64,000 nucleotides of DNA from Noviherbaspirillum cavernae (GTDB taxonomy: Bacteria > Pseudomonadota > Gammaproteobacteria > Burkholderiales > Burkholderiaceae_D): assembly GCF_003590875.1 (NCBI RefSeq), contig NZ_QYUN01000003.1:434001-498000 (forward strand), written 5' to 3'. Below the pieces are notes generated by a model. That model made no database searches and was not told the DNA's origin. It was given only the letters and a program-made list of their open reading frames with translations. The translations under genes and the position numbers were made by a program. Below are positions 1 to 9,062 of the stretch, one piece after another; position 1 is the stretch's first letter, and each line of letters begins with the position of its first letter.

Positions 1-831
1 GTTAATCGCTGCGGCAGAAAATCCGCGTGCTTGCAATTTTCCCGCCAACTCTTCCGTGCCCAGCTTCGTGCGCGCGAAGATGATCATGCCGTCGAATGTC
101 TCGGCTTCCAGAATGCGCGTGAGCGCATCGAGCTTGTGCATGCCGCTGACCAGCCAATAGCGTTGACGGATATTGTCGGCCGTGCCTGTTTTGGCGGCAA
201 TGGTGACTTCGGCGGGAGTGTGCAGGTAGGTCTGTGCGATGCGCTTGATCGCGGAAGGCATGGTCGCGGAAAACAAGGCCGTCTGGCGCGACGCCGGCGT
301 CTTTTGCAGAATGGTTTCGACATCGTCGATAAAGCCCATGCGCAGCATCTCGTCGGCTTCATCAAGCACCAGCGTCTTGATTTGCGAGAGGTCCAGCGAG
401 TTCTTTTCCAGGTGATCAATCACGCGGCCCGGCGTGCCGACGACCACATGCACACCGCGCCGCAATGCGGCGAGCTGCGGGCCATAGCTCTGGCCGCCAT
501 AAATCGGCAACACATGGAATCCGGGAATGTGCGTGGCGTAGCGTTGAAAGGCTTCCGCCACCTGGATCGCCAGTTCGCGTGTCGGCGCCAGCACCAGGGC
601 TTGCGGTACGGTTTGCCTGATGTCGATGCGGGCAAGAATGGGCAGGGCAAATGCCGCTGTTTTACCGGTACCTGTTTGCGCCTGACCAAGCACATCGCGG
701 TTACTCAGCAAGACGGGAATCGTGGCAGCCTGAATCGGCGACGGCGACTCATAGCCCAGTTCTGACAGCACGCGTAAAAGCGGGTCGCTCAGGCTCAGAT
801 CGGCAAATGACGGGAAGGGTGTATCGGACAT
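1..831 (-). CDS. DEAD-box RNA helicase, N-terminal part (runs off the left edge)
   Basis: The frame stays open from an ATG at 831 to base 1, giving 277 residues. Visible motifs are the Q motif (SPIQAATIP, about 31-39), Walker A AQTGTGKT (51-58), PTREL (83-87), DEAD (157-160) and SAT (188-190), followed by the start of the second RecA domain (IIFARTK). The N-terminal third resembles the DeaD/CsdA branch, which remodels structured RNA in ribosome assembly and cold adaptation. The discriminating C-terminal RNA-binding domain lies outside the window, so the subfamily is an inference. Confidence 0.9.
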   Translation of the reverse strand, partial: MSDTPFPSFADLSLSDPLLRVLSELGYESPSPIQAATIPVLLSNRDVLGQAQTGTGKTAAFALPILARIDIRQTVPQALVLAPTRELAIQVAEAFQRYATHIPGFHVLPIYGGQSYGPQLAALRRGVHVVVGTPGRVIDHLEKNSLDLSQIKTLVLDEADEMLRMGFIDDVETILQKTPASRQTALFSATMPSAIKRIAQTYLHTPAEVTIAAKTGTADNIRQRYWLVSGMHKLDALTRILEAETFDGMIIFARTKLGTEELAGKLQARGFSAAAIN

Positions 832-1089
832 GGCTTGCTTTCGGGATTGTTCGGATCGCGGGTTGCGAAAGGATTTGGTACAGAGTTTACTCTGTTGCTG
901 CTCGAGCAGAGTCGCGTCGATGAGGTGATATAGCGTAAAGGCGGCGCGATTGTACTATCCACTGCTGACGGCTGCATGAATAGATGCCGAACGTCAACAA
1001 TGGACGCCGATTCAGCTTCGATGCCTATCGTGGCATTTTGTGGCTGGACCTCGAAACCATCGGACGGCAGGATACAACCCAAAGGCGGG

Positions 1090-1317
1090 CTATAACGGCG
1101 CTGTGGTCCTGATCACCGTAACACGGCTAATGATGAATTCGCCGTCCACCACGGTTCTATGGGGAACGCCGACGACGTTGAATCCCGGTCCACCGTCATC
1201 GAGCCAGCGCTGCGCCAGCGTATCGAACTCCAGTGGTGTCAAACGGAGCATCTGGGCAGTAATGACAAACCGCGCACCGGCCTTCTGCTTTTTAACAACA
1301 TCCTCAATTGAAGCCAT
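1090..1317 (-). CDS. Small conserved-looking hypothetical protein (75 aa)
   Basis: A compact ORF with balanced composition and no membrane segment or signal peptide. It begins MASIEDVVKKQKAG and contains TPLEFDTLAQRW and a GFNVVGVPHRTVVDGEF stretch that looks like a small alpha+beta fold. It lies between the helicase and the bestrophin gene, all on the minus strand, but the gaps of more than 250 bp on each side argue against an operon. I do not recognise the family and assign no function. Confidence 0.55.
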   Translation of the reverse strand: MASIEDVVKKQKAGARFVITAQMLRLTPLEFDTLAQRWLDDGGPGFNVVGVPHRTVVDGEFIISRVTVIRTTAPL

Positions 1318-1618
1318 CGCTTACCTTTCGCCGACACGGCTACCCATCATAAGGCAGAGGGTGCATGGACAGGCAGGAAAATTGTCCTGGCGACTGGGCA
1401 TATACAGTCCTGACGGCTGGCCGTTCGCGGCCGATGCTGTAGTCCGCATCAGTCTCCAGCTACATGATCATTCAAGGCCGGTAATTCTCGCATTCCGCCG
1501 AGTCGACTGCCATGGCGACTTTTGCAACACCATCGGCCCGATGCAGGCGTCCATCGATTGTCATGCAAAAACATGGCAAGGCAAGATTGCGGATTATTGC
1601 TCGTGAAGAAAGCCCATA
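1318..1618. other. Gap without recognised gene
   Basis: About 300 bp between the small hypothetical gene and the end of the bestrophin gene. ORFs here are antisense or composition-driven and none shows a domain signature. No clear terminator with a T tract was found. Confidence 0.4.
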
Positions 1619-2566
1619 TCAGGTGAGCTGGTAGTCCACCGGCGCAAAGGGTCGAGGGACGTTCTCCTCTGCAAGTGATTCGCGCAGATTGATTTCAATG
1701 ACCCGGCAGATCGCTTCGAGCGGCAGGTCGTTGGCCGAAACACCGAACGGTTCTTCAATCTCGTCGCCCAACGCATCCAGTCCGAAGAACGTGTAGGCAA
1801 CGATGCCAACGACAAACGGCGTCATGAATCCGAGCGAATCCACCAGTCCGAAGGGCAGCAGGAAGCAATACAGGTAGGCTGTCCGGTGCAGCAGCAGCGT
1901 ATACGAAAAAGGAATCGGCGTATTCTTGATTCGTTCGCATGCCGCGCCCGCCGCCACCATTGCCGACAGCGTGGCATCGATTGATGCCGTCAGGACGGTG
2001 TCGATCCGGCCATCGTTCAGGCAGTGCCGCAGGTCTTCGCCCATGCGCTCCATCAGGAAGTGCGGCTTGTGGGATGCCTTGGCGAGGCGCTGCCATTCGT
2101 CTGCCGTCAGCAAGGATTTCAGTTCGGCCGTGCTGTCGGAGTCGCGCAGCTGATGGCGCAATGCATGTGCGAAGGCGATGGCGCGGTGGATCATGCGCGC
2201 GCGTACATCAATGTCAACGCCGACTCCATCGACCTTGCCCGGCGGAACCGGTCCGACCAGGCTCAGGCACTGCCGGGAGAAATTGCGGCTCCTGAGGACC
2301 AGCTCCCCCCACAGCTTGCGCCCTTCCCAGTAACGGTCATAGGCGGAGTTGTTGCGAAAGCCGAGGAAGATGGCCAGCGGCAATCCCATCAGCGTGAAGG
2401 GAATCGTTGTCAGCGTGATCTTGTGGTGCATCAGCACGCCGCCGGTAAGCGTCACGACGATCGCCAGCACGGTCGTCACCAGCAGGCTCTTCCAGATCCG
2501 CGACAGGATCGATCCCCGCATCGTCAGGAACAAGCGCAGCCCCGATGGCCGGTCACGGACGATCAT
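1619..2566 (-). CDS. Bestrophin-family membrane protein (YneE/UPF0187 type)
   Basis: A 315-residue protein with two N-terminal hydrophobic segments (about 24-45 and 50-66) followed by GFRNNSAYDRYWEGRKLWG, the diagnostic bestrophin motif. Two further hydrophobic stretches lie near 225-265 (YLYCFLLPFGLVDSLGF, then VVGIVAYTFFGLDALG), with the typical DEIEEPFG after them. Bacterial bestrophins form pentameric ion channels in the inner membrane, with cation selectivity reported for studied members. The ATG at 2566 follows an AGG-containing ribosome site. It stands alone, so a cellular role cannot be read from context. Confidence 0.88.
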   Translation of the reverse strand: MIVRDRPSGLRLFLTMRGSILSRIWKSLLVTTVLAIVVTLTGGVLMHHKITLTTIPFTLMGLPLAIFLGFRNNSAYDRYWEGRKLWGELVLRSRNFSRQCLSLVGPVPPGKVDGVGVDIDVRARMIHRAIAFAHALRHQLRDSDSTAELKSLLTADEWQRLAKASHKPHFLMERMGEDLRHCLNDGRIDTVLTASIDATLSAMVAAGAACERIKNTPIPFSYTLLLHRTAYLYCFLLPFGLVDSLGFMTPFVVGIVAYTFFGLDALGDEIEEPFGVSANDLPLEAICRVIEINLRESLAEENVPRPFAPVDYQLT

Positions 2567-2602
2567 GGCCTGATCCTATGCGTCACGATGCACATCAAAT
2601 TA

Positions 2603-2670
2603 TTCAGAAGTCGGGAAGTCGCGAATTCGGACGAAAGCTGCATTGCCGCAACTCCCTCCTCTTGCAAAGA
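2603..2670. repeat. Eroded end fragment of the TA-flanked miniature element
   Basis: After a TA dinucleotide at 2601-2602 the sequence TTCAGAAGTCGGGAA, then TTCGGACGA, GCTGCATTGC and CAACTCC, follows in the same order as the outer end of the elements at 9063-9389 and 34144-34399. There is a short extra stretch between the first two blocks. Only one end is recognisable, and the opposite end should fall where the CoA-transferase gene stops. This is a remnant or solo end. Confidence 0.5.
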
Positions 2671-2717
2671 AGGAACGCAGAGCGGTCGAAGACCGCACGC
2701 CATTCGTCATTCAAGAA

Positions 2718-4211
2718 TCAGGCAGCCAGCATGGTTTGCGACGACTGATAACGCACATGCCAGGACATCGCTTTCTCCAGCACGTGCGGCGTGTGGCCGC
2801 CGCCCCGGCAGGCTTCCTCGAAGTAGGCGCGCAACTGCGGGCGATAGTCGGGATGGGCGCAGCGTTCGATGATCAGCGGCGCCCGTTCACGCGGGGCCAG
2901 ACCGCGCAGGTCGGCCAGCCCCCATTCCGTGACGAGGACATCGACATCGTGCTCGGTATGGTCGACGTGCGTGACCATCGGCACGACGCTGGAAATGCTG
3001 CCGTTCTTCGCCACCGATTTGCTGACGAACATCGACAGATGCCCGTTGCGCGCAAAGTCACCGGAACCGCCGATGCCGTTCATCATGCGGGTCCCGCCGA
3101 CGTGCGTCGAATTGACGTTGCCGTAGAGATCGAATTCCAGCGCAGTGTTCAGGGCGATGATGCCGAGCCTGCGCACCACCTCAGGATGATTGCTGATTTC
3201 CTGCGGGCGCAGCACGATCTTCGAACGGTAGTGTTCGATATTGCGCATGAATTTGTCGTGCATTGCCGACGACAGGGTGATCGACGATGCGGATGCGAAC
3301 GCCAGCTGGCCGGAATCGAGCAACTCGATGGCACTGTCCTGCAACACTTCCGAGAACATCGTCATGTTGCTGAACGGCGAGCCGACCAGTCCGTGCAGCA
3401 CGGCATTGGCGATGGTGCCGATGCCGGCCTGCAAGGGCAGCAGCTCCGCGCTCATGCGCCCTGCCTTGACTTCGTTCTCCAGAAACGCAATCACGTGACC
3501 GGCGATCGCCTCGGTTTCGGCATCGGGCGGCAGAATGGTCGAGGGGCTGTCCGGACTGTCGGTGATCACGATGGCGGCGATACGCGCCGGATCCACGGCA
3601 ATGGTCGTTGCGCCGATGCGCTGCTGCGGACCGAGCAGCGGGATCGGCTCGCGCAGCGGCAGGCGGCCCGGCGTGTAAATGTCATGCAAGCCTTCCAGCG
3701 CCAGCGGCGTGCTGAGATTGATTTCGACGATGACCTGCCGCGCCTGCTGCACGAAGCTGACGGAATTGCCGACCGACATGGTGGGCACGATGCTGCCGTC
3801 TTCCGCGATGGCGGTGGCCTCGATCACGGCGATATCGACCGGCGCGATGCTGTGCGAGCGCAAATGCTCGGCGGTCTCGGACAGATGCTGGTCGATGAAC
3901 ATGACCTCGCCGGCATTGATCTTGCCGCGCAGGGTGGCATCAGACTGGAAGGGCAGGCGGCGCGCCAGCAGGCCGGCCTCGGCCATCAGCCCATCGCTGC
4001 CGTTGCCGAGCGAAGCGCCGGTGATCAGGGTCAGGCGCAAGGGCTCGTGTCTGGCGCGTTCCGCCAGCGCGGCCGGCATCGCCTTGGCATCGCCGGCGCG
4101 CGTGAAGCCGCTCATGCCGACGGTCATGCCGTTCCTGAAAAGCCGCGCGGCGTCTTGCGCCGGCATCACCTTGCTCAGGAGTGCCGAGTGGCGAATACGG
4201 TCCTTGTACAT
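2718..4211 (-). CDS. Acetyl-CoA hydrolase/transferase family protein (succinate or acetate CoA-transferase type)
   Basis: A 497-residue protein matching the length and order of AarC/Cat1-type class I CoA transferases. It has an N-terminal domain with GMTVGMSGFTRAGDAK, a central GIGTIANAV block, then SNMTMFSEVLQD, where the catalytic glutamate is expected. The C-terminal half has GTRMMNGIGGSGDFARN and DVDVLVTEWGLADLRG. Such enzymes move CoA between acyl-CoA and a free carboxylate in the cytoplasm. The ATG at 4211 has a GGGAGACC ribosome site. It is divergent from the LysR gene, which suggests local control. Substrate is not decidable from sequence. Confidence 0.85.
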   Translation of the reverse strand: MYKDRIRHSALLSKVMPAQDAARLFRNGMTVGMSGFTRAGDAKAMPAALAERARHEPLRLTLITGASLGNGSDGLMAEAGLLARRLPFQSDATLRGKINAGEVMFIDQHLSETAEHLRSHSIAPVDIAVIEATAIAEDGSIVPTMSVGNSVSFVQQARQVIVEINLSTPLALEGLHDIYTPGRLPLREPIPLLGPQQRIGATTIAVDPARIAAIVITDSPDSPSTILPPDAETEAIAGHVIAFLENEVKAGRMSAELLPLQAGIGTIANAVLHGLVGSPFSNMTMFSEVLQDSAIELLDSGQLAFASASSITLSSAMHDKFMRNIEHYRSKIVLRPQEISNHPEVVRRLGIIALNTALEFDLYGNVNSTHVGGTRMMNGIGGSGDFARNGHLSMFVSKSVAKNGSISSVVPMVTHVDHTEHDVDVLVTEWGLADLRGLAPRERAPLIIERCAHPDYRPQLRAYFEEACRGGGHTPHVLEKAMSWHVRYQSSQTMLAA

Positions 4212-4340
4212 GATGGTCTCCCGATGTTTCTACGATGCATATCTGCTATTCCGCTGCATTTTAAAATCGGGATATCCGGCGTCGCATGAATTAAAGTGCT
4301 GATATCCAGTCGGATTTTTCATACCTTGATTGTCATCACC
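4212..4340. promoter_or_regulatory. Divergent promoter region of the CoA-transferase and LysR genes
   Basis: A 129-bp intergenic region containing the palindrome CGGGATATCCGG and, about 30 bp on, a second GATATCC. A repeated ATATCC core between divergent genes is compatible with LysR binding, but no perfect T-N11-A dyad stands out. Confidence 0.35.
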
Positions 4341-5234
4341 GTGGATATTCGCTCCCTCCGCTATTTCGTCGAAACCGTTCGGCTCAACAGCTTCACCCAG
4401 GCCGCCGAGGCCTTGCACGTTACGCAATCGACCATCAGCAAAATGGTGCGCCAGCTGGAGAGTGAAGTGGGCGCGCCCTTGCTGATCCGCGATGGACGCA
4501 AGCTGGCGCTGACCGATACCGGCCGCGTCGTGTTCGAGCGCGGACAAGAAATGCTGGCGACGATGCGTCAGCTGACGCTGGAAGTGCGCGATACACAGGC
4601 ATTGCGGCACGGCAGCCTGGCGATCGGCATTCCGCCGATGATCAATCTGCTGGTCACGCCGGTACTCAAGGCCTTTCGCGAGCGCCATCCGGGCATCACG
4701 CTGAGCCTGCGGGAAGACACCGGCCAGGCCATCGAACGCCAGGTCGCGGCAGGTGAACTGGAAATCGGCATGACGGTGCTGCCGGCCGCCCCCGATCTGA
4801 ACCTGGTGTCGGACTCCATTGCGAGCTACCCCATCTGGGCGCTGGCGCGGGCCGGCACGTTTCCGAAGCATCGCACCACGCTCCGCTTCAAGGTGCTGCG
4901 CGACATGCCGCTGGTCTTGCTCAAGGACGATTTCGCACTGACCCGCACACTGCGCCGTGCTTTTGACGAGGCCGGCTTTGCGCCGAAGATCGCCGCGCAA
5001 AGTGGCCAGTGGGACTGGCTGCTGGCAATGGCATCCGCCGGACTCGGCGTGGCGCTGCTGCCCGAACCCTTCATCAACCGTCTTGCGACCGAGCGCCTGG
5101 ACGCCATACGCATCGTCGAACCGGAAGTGTCCTGGCAGGTCGCGCAGATATGGAATGGCCGCTATCTATCGCATGCGGCGAGCGCGTGGATGCAGGTGTG
5201 CCGGGATGTGCTGGATGCGCGCATCAGGGAGTAA
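4341..5234 (+). CDS. LysR-family transcriptional regulator
   Basis: I chose the GTG at 4341, which gives MDIRSLRYFVETVRLNS, the canonical LysR N-terminus. The same frame opens at 4296, but that extension lacks family similarity. A winged helix-turn-helix (about 1-60, with AAEALHVTQSTISKMVRQLE) is followed by the LysR effector-binding domain (about 90-290, with GSLAIGIPP and GLGVALLPE). It is divergent from the acyl/acetate CoA-transferase gene and is therefore its likely regulator, with an acid or CoA-ester effector. That link is inference from gene arrangement. Confidence 0.9.
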   Translation: MDIRSLRYFVETVRLNSFTQAAEALHVTQSTISKMVRQLESEVGAPLLIRDGRKLALTDTGRVVFERGQEMLATMRQLTLEVRDTQALRHGSLAIGIPPMINLLVTPVLKAFRERHPGITLSLREDTGQAIERQVAAGELEIGMTVLPAAPDLNLVSDSIASYPIWALARAGTFPKHRTTLRFKVLRDMPLVLLKDDFALTRTLRRAFDEAGFAPKIAAQSGQWDWLLAMASAGLGVALLPEPFINRLATERLDAIRIVEPEVSWQVAQIWNGRYLSHAASAWMQVCRDVLDARIRE

Positions 5235-5290
5235 CGCTGCATGCCATAACCATTCCTCAACCATTGATCTGCCGTTCGGCATCCGTGCAT

Positions 5291-5971
5291 TCACTCGCTG
5301 CCCAGCAAGTCCGCAGGCAGCGAGCTGACGAATTCGGCGAAGTCGCGTCCGCCTACCGAGATATGTTCAATCATTGCATGTCGCGCGCCCTCCCCGTCAC
5401 CAGCCTCGATCCTTTCAAGGACTTCCCGGTGTTCCTGCAACGATTGTTCCAGTCGTCCTGAAAGATCGAAGCGCGAACGCTGATAACTGGCGCAGCGCAG
5501 ACGCAGGGCGCGAATCTGATTTCTGGCCCATTCATTTCTGCTGCCCGCGTAGATCACTTCATGGAATCGGGTGTTGGCTTCCTGATAGGCAGCGACTTGT
5601 GCGGCGGCTGCCGCGGCTTCACATACATGGAAGGCTTCCCGCAATGCATGCCGTTCAACGCTGTCCATGCGCCTGGCAGCGAATTTGGCACACACGCCTT
5701 CCAGTTCGGCCAGCATTTCCAGCAGCGACAACAATTCCTTGATGCTCAGCTTCGGCACCAGCACGCCCGCGCGGGGCAGGACTTGCAAAAGTCCCTGCGC
5801 GACCAGCCGAAGGATGGCTTCTCGCACCGGCGTCCGGGAAACGCCGAATTTTTCTGCCAATGAACGTTCGTCAAAAACTTGTCCCGGAAGAAATGTTCCA
5901 TCAAGGAAGCCTTTTTCCATGGCGGCTCGAACGGTGTCCGCCAGACTCTCTGAAGTGATTTGCTTGCTCAT
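5291..5971 (-). CDS. GntR-family regulator, FadR/FCD subfamily
   Basis: A 226-residue protein with an N-terminal winged helix (residues about 8-75, including FDERSLAEKFGVSRTPVREA) and an all-helical FCD ligand domain with conserved histidines and arginines (ANTRFHEVIY near 130, the HREVLERIEAGD motif near 180, MIEHI near 203). FCD proteins usually bind carboxylic acids, sometimes with a metal. The gene is divergent from the enoyl-CoA hydratase gene across a 64-bp gap that carries a perfect palindrome, so it probably represses that operon and itself. Confidence 0.9.
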   Translation of the reverse strand: MSKQITSESLADTVRAAMEKGFLDGTFLPGQVFDERSLAEKFGVSRTPVREAILRLVAQGLLQVLPRAGVLVPKLSIKELLSLLEMLAELEGVCAKFAARRMDSVERHALREAFHVCEAAAAAAQVAAYQEANTRFHEVIYAGSRNEWARNQIRALRLRCASYQRSRFDLSGRLEQSLQEHREVLERIEAGDGEGARHAMIEHISVGGRDFAEFVSSLPADLLGSE

Positions 5972-5994
5972 GTTGGAATTTTACATTACGCTTC

Positions 5995-6025
5995 TGGTAT
6001 ACCAACTTTATAAATTGGCATACAT
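5995..6025. promoter_or_regulatory. Probable GntR operator (TGGTATACCA plus half-site)
   Basis: A perfect 10-bp palindrome TGGTATACCA lies at 5995-6004 and a related ATTGGCATACATC at about 6014-6026, between divergent gntR and the hydratase operon. FadR-subfamily repressors bind short dyads of the TGGTNNNACCA kind. The second site overlaps the leader just before the ribosome site of the hydratase gene, which fits repression. Confidence 0.55.
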
Positions 6026-6035
6026 CAGGAGACTT

Positions 6036-6812
6036 ATGAGTGTAGAATCGACGCCGGTACTCTCCCGGCCGGCAGAGCACGTTGCTTTTATCGAATTGAA
6101 TCGCCCCGCGAATGCCAACCGCATACAACCGGACGATCTGGCGGAACTGGAGCGCCTGCTGGATCAATGCGAGGTCGACGAGCAGGTCCACGTACTGATT
6201 CTCACAGGGCGTGGCAAGTATTTCAGTGCCGGCTACGATCTGCGCGCACTGGCTTCCGGCGTCGGCGTGAATCAGCGGTCCCACGAGGGGGACGACAGCG
6301 CTTTTGAACATGTGGCAAACCGGCTGGAAAGCACTCGCCTGATCACCATTGCGGCCATCAACGGCCCCGTCATCGGCGGTGCGACCGATTTTGCGCTCGC
6401 CTGCGACCTGCGCCTTGGCGAGGAAAGCGCCTACATGCTGATGCCGGCGGCGCGCTTCGGCCTCCCGCTCTACGCCGGCGCGCTCCAGCGCTATGTCAGC
6501 CGGCTCGGCCTGAGCCACGCCAAGCGACTCGTATTCATGGCGGAAAAAGTACCGGCGACAGACATGTTGGCGACAGGCTTTCTGCACGAAATCCTGCCGG
6601 CCGATGCGCTACTGGCGCGGGCGCTGGCCGTCGGTGTTGACATCGCGGCCATGCCGAGCCGGCCGCTGGCGGCAATGAAGCAGGTGCTCAACGCCGCCGC
6701 ATATGGTCAAGGCACCGCGCCCGACCAGCGCGCCGCCCTGCTGGCTGCCTACGATGGTCCGGCAATCGCCGAACGCGCAATGGCCGCACAGCGTCAACGG
6801 GCTTCGCGTTGA
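6036..6812 (+). CDS. Enoyl-CoA hydratase/isomerase family protein
   Basis: A 258-residue crotonase-fold protein starting at the ATG at 6036, eight bases after a GGAG ribosome site. The frame extends far upstream but that part lies over the divergent gntR gene. FSAGYDLRALAS forms the first half of the oxyanion hole and AAINGPVIGGATDFALACDLRL the second. The usual catalytic glutamate position after the second motif reads MLMPAARFGLPLYAG, so hydratase chemistry is not assured and isomerase or hydrolase activity is possible. It is followed after 12 bp by the CaiB-type gene in the same operon. Confidence 0.85.
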   Translation: MSVESTPVLSRPAEHVAFIELNRPANANRIQPDDLAELERLLDQCEVDEQVHVLILTGRGKYFSAGYDLRALASGVGVNQRSHEGDDSAFEHVANRLESTRLITIAAINGPVIGGATDFALACDLRLGEESAYMLMPAARFGLPLYAGALQRYVSRLGLSHAKRLVFMAEKVPATDMLATGFLHEILPADALLARALAVGVDIAAMPSRPLAAMKQVLNAAAYGQGTAPDQRAALLAAYDGPAIAERAMAAQRQRASR

Positions 6813-6824
6813 TCGGGGGGCACC

Positions 6825-8000
6825 ATGACACTCACTGCCAACACCCGTGGTCCGCTCGCCGGCCTGATCGTGCTCGATCTCACCCGCGTGCTCGCCGGCC
6901 CCTATTGCACCCTGCTGCTTGCCGATCTTGGCGCGCGCGTCATCAAGGTGGAAATGCCGGAGATCGGCGACGATGCCCGCCATATCGGCCCGTTCATTCA
7001 CAACGATGATGGGCCGCCGACGTCTGCCTATTTTTTCTCCGTGAATCGCAACAAGGAATCGATTGCACTCAACCTGAAAGTCGAAGCGGATCGCCTCCTG
7101 TTCGACAAGCTGCTCGCAAGCGCCGATATCCTCGTGGAGAACTTCACGCCCGGCACCATGGACAAGCTGGGCTATGGATGGGATGTCTTGCATGGCCGTC
7201 ATCCGGCCCTGATACTTGCCTCGATTTCAGGCTTCGGACAAACCGGGCCATACCGCGCACTGCCGGCCTACGACATGGTGGTGCAGGCAATGGGAGGCGT
7301 TCTGAGCCTGACAGGAGAGGAAGGCGGTCCGCCAACCCGCGTCGGCGTATCGATCGGTGATATCGGCGCAGGCATGTTCGCGGCCATCGGCGTTCAGGCG
7401 GCAATCATCGAGCGCATGCGGACCGGCATTGGCAAGCATGTCGACATTGCCATGCTCGATTCGCAGGTGGCGCTGCTGGAAAATGCGCTCGCACGCTATC
7501 AGGTGGATGGCGTCGTGCCCGGCCCCATCGGCTCGCGTCATCCATCAATTACGCCATTCGGCGTGTTCAAGGCGCAGGATGGCTATCTGGTGGTAGCAGC
7601 CGGCAACGACCGCATGTTCCCGCGCCTGTGCGATGCGATCGGACTGCCCGACGCGAAGACCGACCCCAGGTTCGCCACGAATCCGCTGCGTTGCGAACAT
7701 CATGCCGCGCTCAAGATGCTGATCGAACAAGCCCTCGCCGCCCGAACCGCCGCTGCATGGCTGCATCACCTCACCTCGGTCGGCATTCCGTGCGGCCCGG
7801 TCAACGACGTCGCCGGCGTCATGCGCGATCCGCAAATAAACGCGCGCGGCATGCTGATGGAACTGCCGCTGCCAAACGGCAAACCCTTCATTACGGCGGC
7901 CTGCCCGATCCAGTTCGTCGGTGAGGAGCCGCAGGCATCTCAGCCGGCACCCGATCTGGACCAGCATCGAGCCTCGCTGCTCAACGAACTCGGTGTTTGA
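6825..8000 (+). CDS. CaiB/BaiF-family CoA transferase (class III)
   Basis: A 391-residue protein with the N-terminal LAGLIVLDLTRVLAGPYCT and LADLGARVIKVE signature of formyl-CoA transferase/CaiB proteins, the central PAYDMVVQAMGG segment, and a C-terminal GIPCGPVNDVAGV block. Class III enzymes swap CoA between carboxylates through an aspartyl-anhydride intermediate; I did not map the aspartate with certainty. It lies 12 bp after the hydratase gene and 33 bp before a Bug-type receptor. This arrangement suggests uptake of a carboxylic acid, activation by CoA transfer and hydration. Confidence 0.9.
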   Translation: MTLTANTRGPLAGLIVLDLTRVLAGPYCTLLLADLGARVIKVEMPEIGDDARHIGPFIHNDDGPPTSAYFFSVNRNKESIALNLKVEADRLLFDKLLASADILVENFTPGTMDKLGYGWDVLHGRHPALILASISGFGQTGPYRALPAYDMVVQAMGGVLSLTGEEGGPPTRVGVSIGDIGAGMFAAIGVQAAIIERMRTGIGKHVDIAMLDSQVALLENALARYQVDGVVPGPIGSRHPSITPFGVFKAQDGYLVVAAGNDRMFPRLCDAIGLPDAKTDPRFATNPLRCEHHAALKMLIEQALAARTAAAWLHHLTSVGIPCGPVNDVAGVMRDPQINARGMLMELPLPNGKPFITAACPIQFVGEEPQASQPAPDLDQHRASLLNELGV

Positions 8001-8033
8001 CTTCTCAAAACAAACCCATAGGAGACAAAGATA

Positions 8034-8999
8034 ATGAAATCCGTTCGATTCGCAGTGGCTGCCACTCTTGCAATGGCAAGCAGCATCGCGCTTGCCCAGG
8101 CCTATCCGGGCAAGCCCGTCTATCTGGTCGTGGGCTTTCCGCCGGGCGGCGGTGCCGACAACGTTGCGCGGCTGCTCGCAGACAGGATGTCCAGGGAACT
8201 CGGGCAGCCCGTGGTCATGGACTACAGACCGGGAGCGGGCACCACCATCGCGTCCACCTATGTCAGCCGGGCAGCCCCGGACGGATACACCATTTACATG
8301 GGAAGTGCCGGCATCTATGGTGCAGACCGGGTTCTCTATAAAAACATCAAATATGAAGCGAAGGACTTTACGCCAATCGCGCGATGGACACGTTCACCCA
8401 TGCTTCTCGCCGTCAGTTCGGCGAGCGGCATCAAGTCCACGCAGGATCTGATCGCTCGTGCAAAGAGTGCTCCGGAAAAAGTGAGCTATGCCTCATCCGG
8501 CAACGGCGTGGCACCGCATCTTGCAGGGCGCATGTTCGAAATCCAATCCGGTGCGACGATGATGCATGTGCCGTTCAAGGGCGGTGCACAAGCCGTGCAA
8601 TCCGTGGCTGCGGGCGATGTGGATATCACGTTCGGCACTCCGCCTTCCATACTGTCGCTTGCACCGACCGGCCGCATTACGCCCATCGCGGTAACGACGG
8701 CCCAGCGTTCGCCCTTATTCCCTAACTTGCCGACCATCACGGAAGCCGGACTGAAGGAATACGACTATTCATTCTGGTTCGGCCTCTACGGCCCGGCCGG
8801 CTTGCCGAAGGAAATCGTCAGCAAGTTGGCCGATGTCAGCGTAAAGATACTGAACGATCCCGAAATCAAGACCAGACTTGCGCAAACGGGAAATGAAACC
8901 TTTCCTTCCAATTCGCCGGCCGAATTTGCCGAATGGGCCCTCGCCGATGGCAAGCGGCAAAAGGAACTGATGGAAAAATCCGGTGCCAAGATCGACTGA
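8034..8999 (+). CDS. Bug-type tripartite tricarboxylate transporter receptor (TctC family)
   Basis: A 321-residue exported protein. A cleavable signal peptide (basic MKSVR, hydrophobic run, ALAQA cleavage near residue 22) is followed by YPGKPVYLVVGFPPGGGADNVAR, the ligand-loop signature of Bug receptors. Further hallmarks are MDYRPGAGTTIAS and HVPFKGGAQAV. These periplasmic proteins bind mono- to tricarboxylates or other anions. No TctA/TctB membrane partner is present, which is common because betaproteobacteria have many orphan Bug genes. It is the last gene of the GntR-linked operon. Confidence 0.92.
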   Translation: MKSVRFAVAATLAMASSIALAQAYPGKPVYLVVGFPPGGGADNVARLLADRMSRELGQPVVMDYRPGAGTTIASTYVSRAAPDGYTIYMGSAGIYGADRVLYKNIKYEAKDFTPIARWTRSPMLLAVSSASGIKSTQDLIARAKSAPEKVSYASSGNGVAPHLAGRMFEIQSGATMMHVPFKGGAQAVQSVAAGDVDITFGTPPSILSLAPTGRITPIAVTTAQRSPLFPNLPTITEAGLKEYDYSFWFGLYGPAGLPKEIVSKLADVSVKILNDPEIKTRLAQTGNETFPSNSPAEFAEWALADGKRQKELMEKSGAKID

Positions 9000-9062
9000 A
9001 GGTAAGCCGGTTTCTTCTCGGCCGGCTGGAATCAGGACTGATGCCGGAAGCAGCCGAAATTA

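Noticed and set aside
2643..4289. 548-codon plus-strand open frame opposite the CoA-transferase gene
   Set aside because: Histidine/arginine/glutamine-rich antisense frame typical of high-G+C coding DNA; the minus-strand product has full family motifs.
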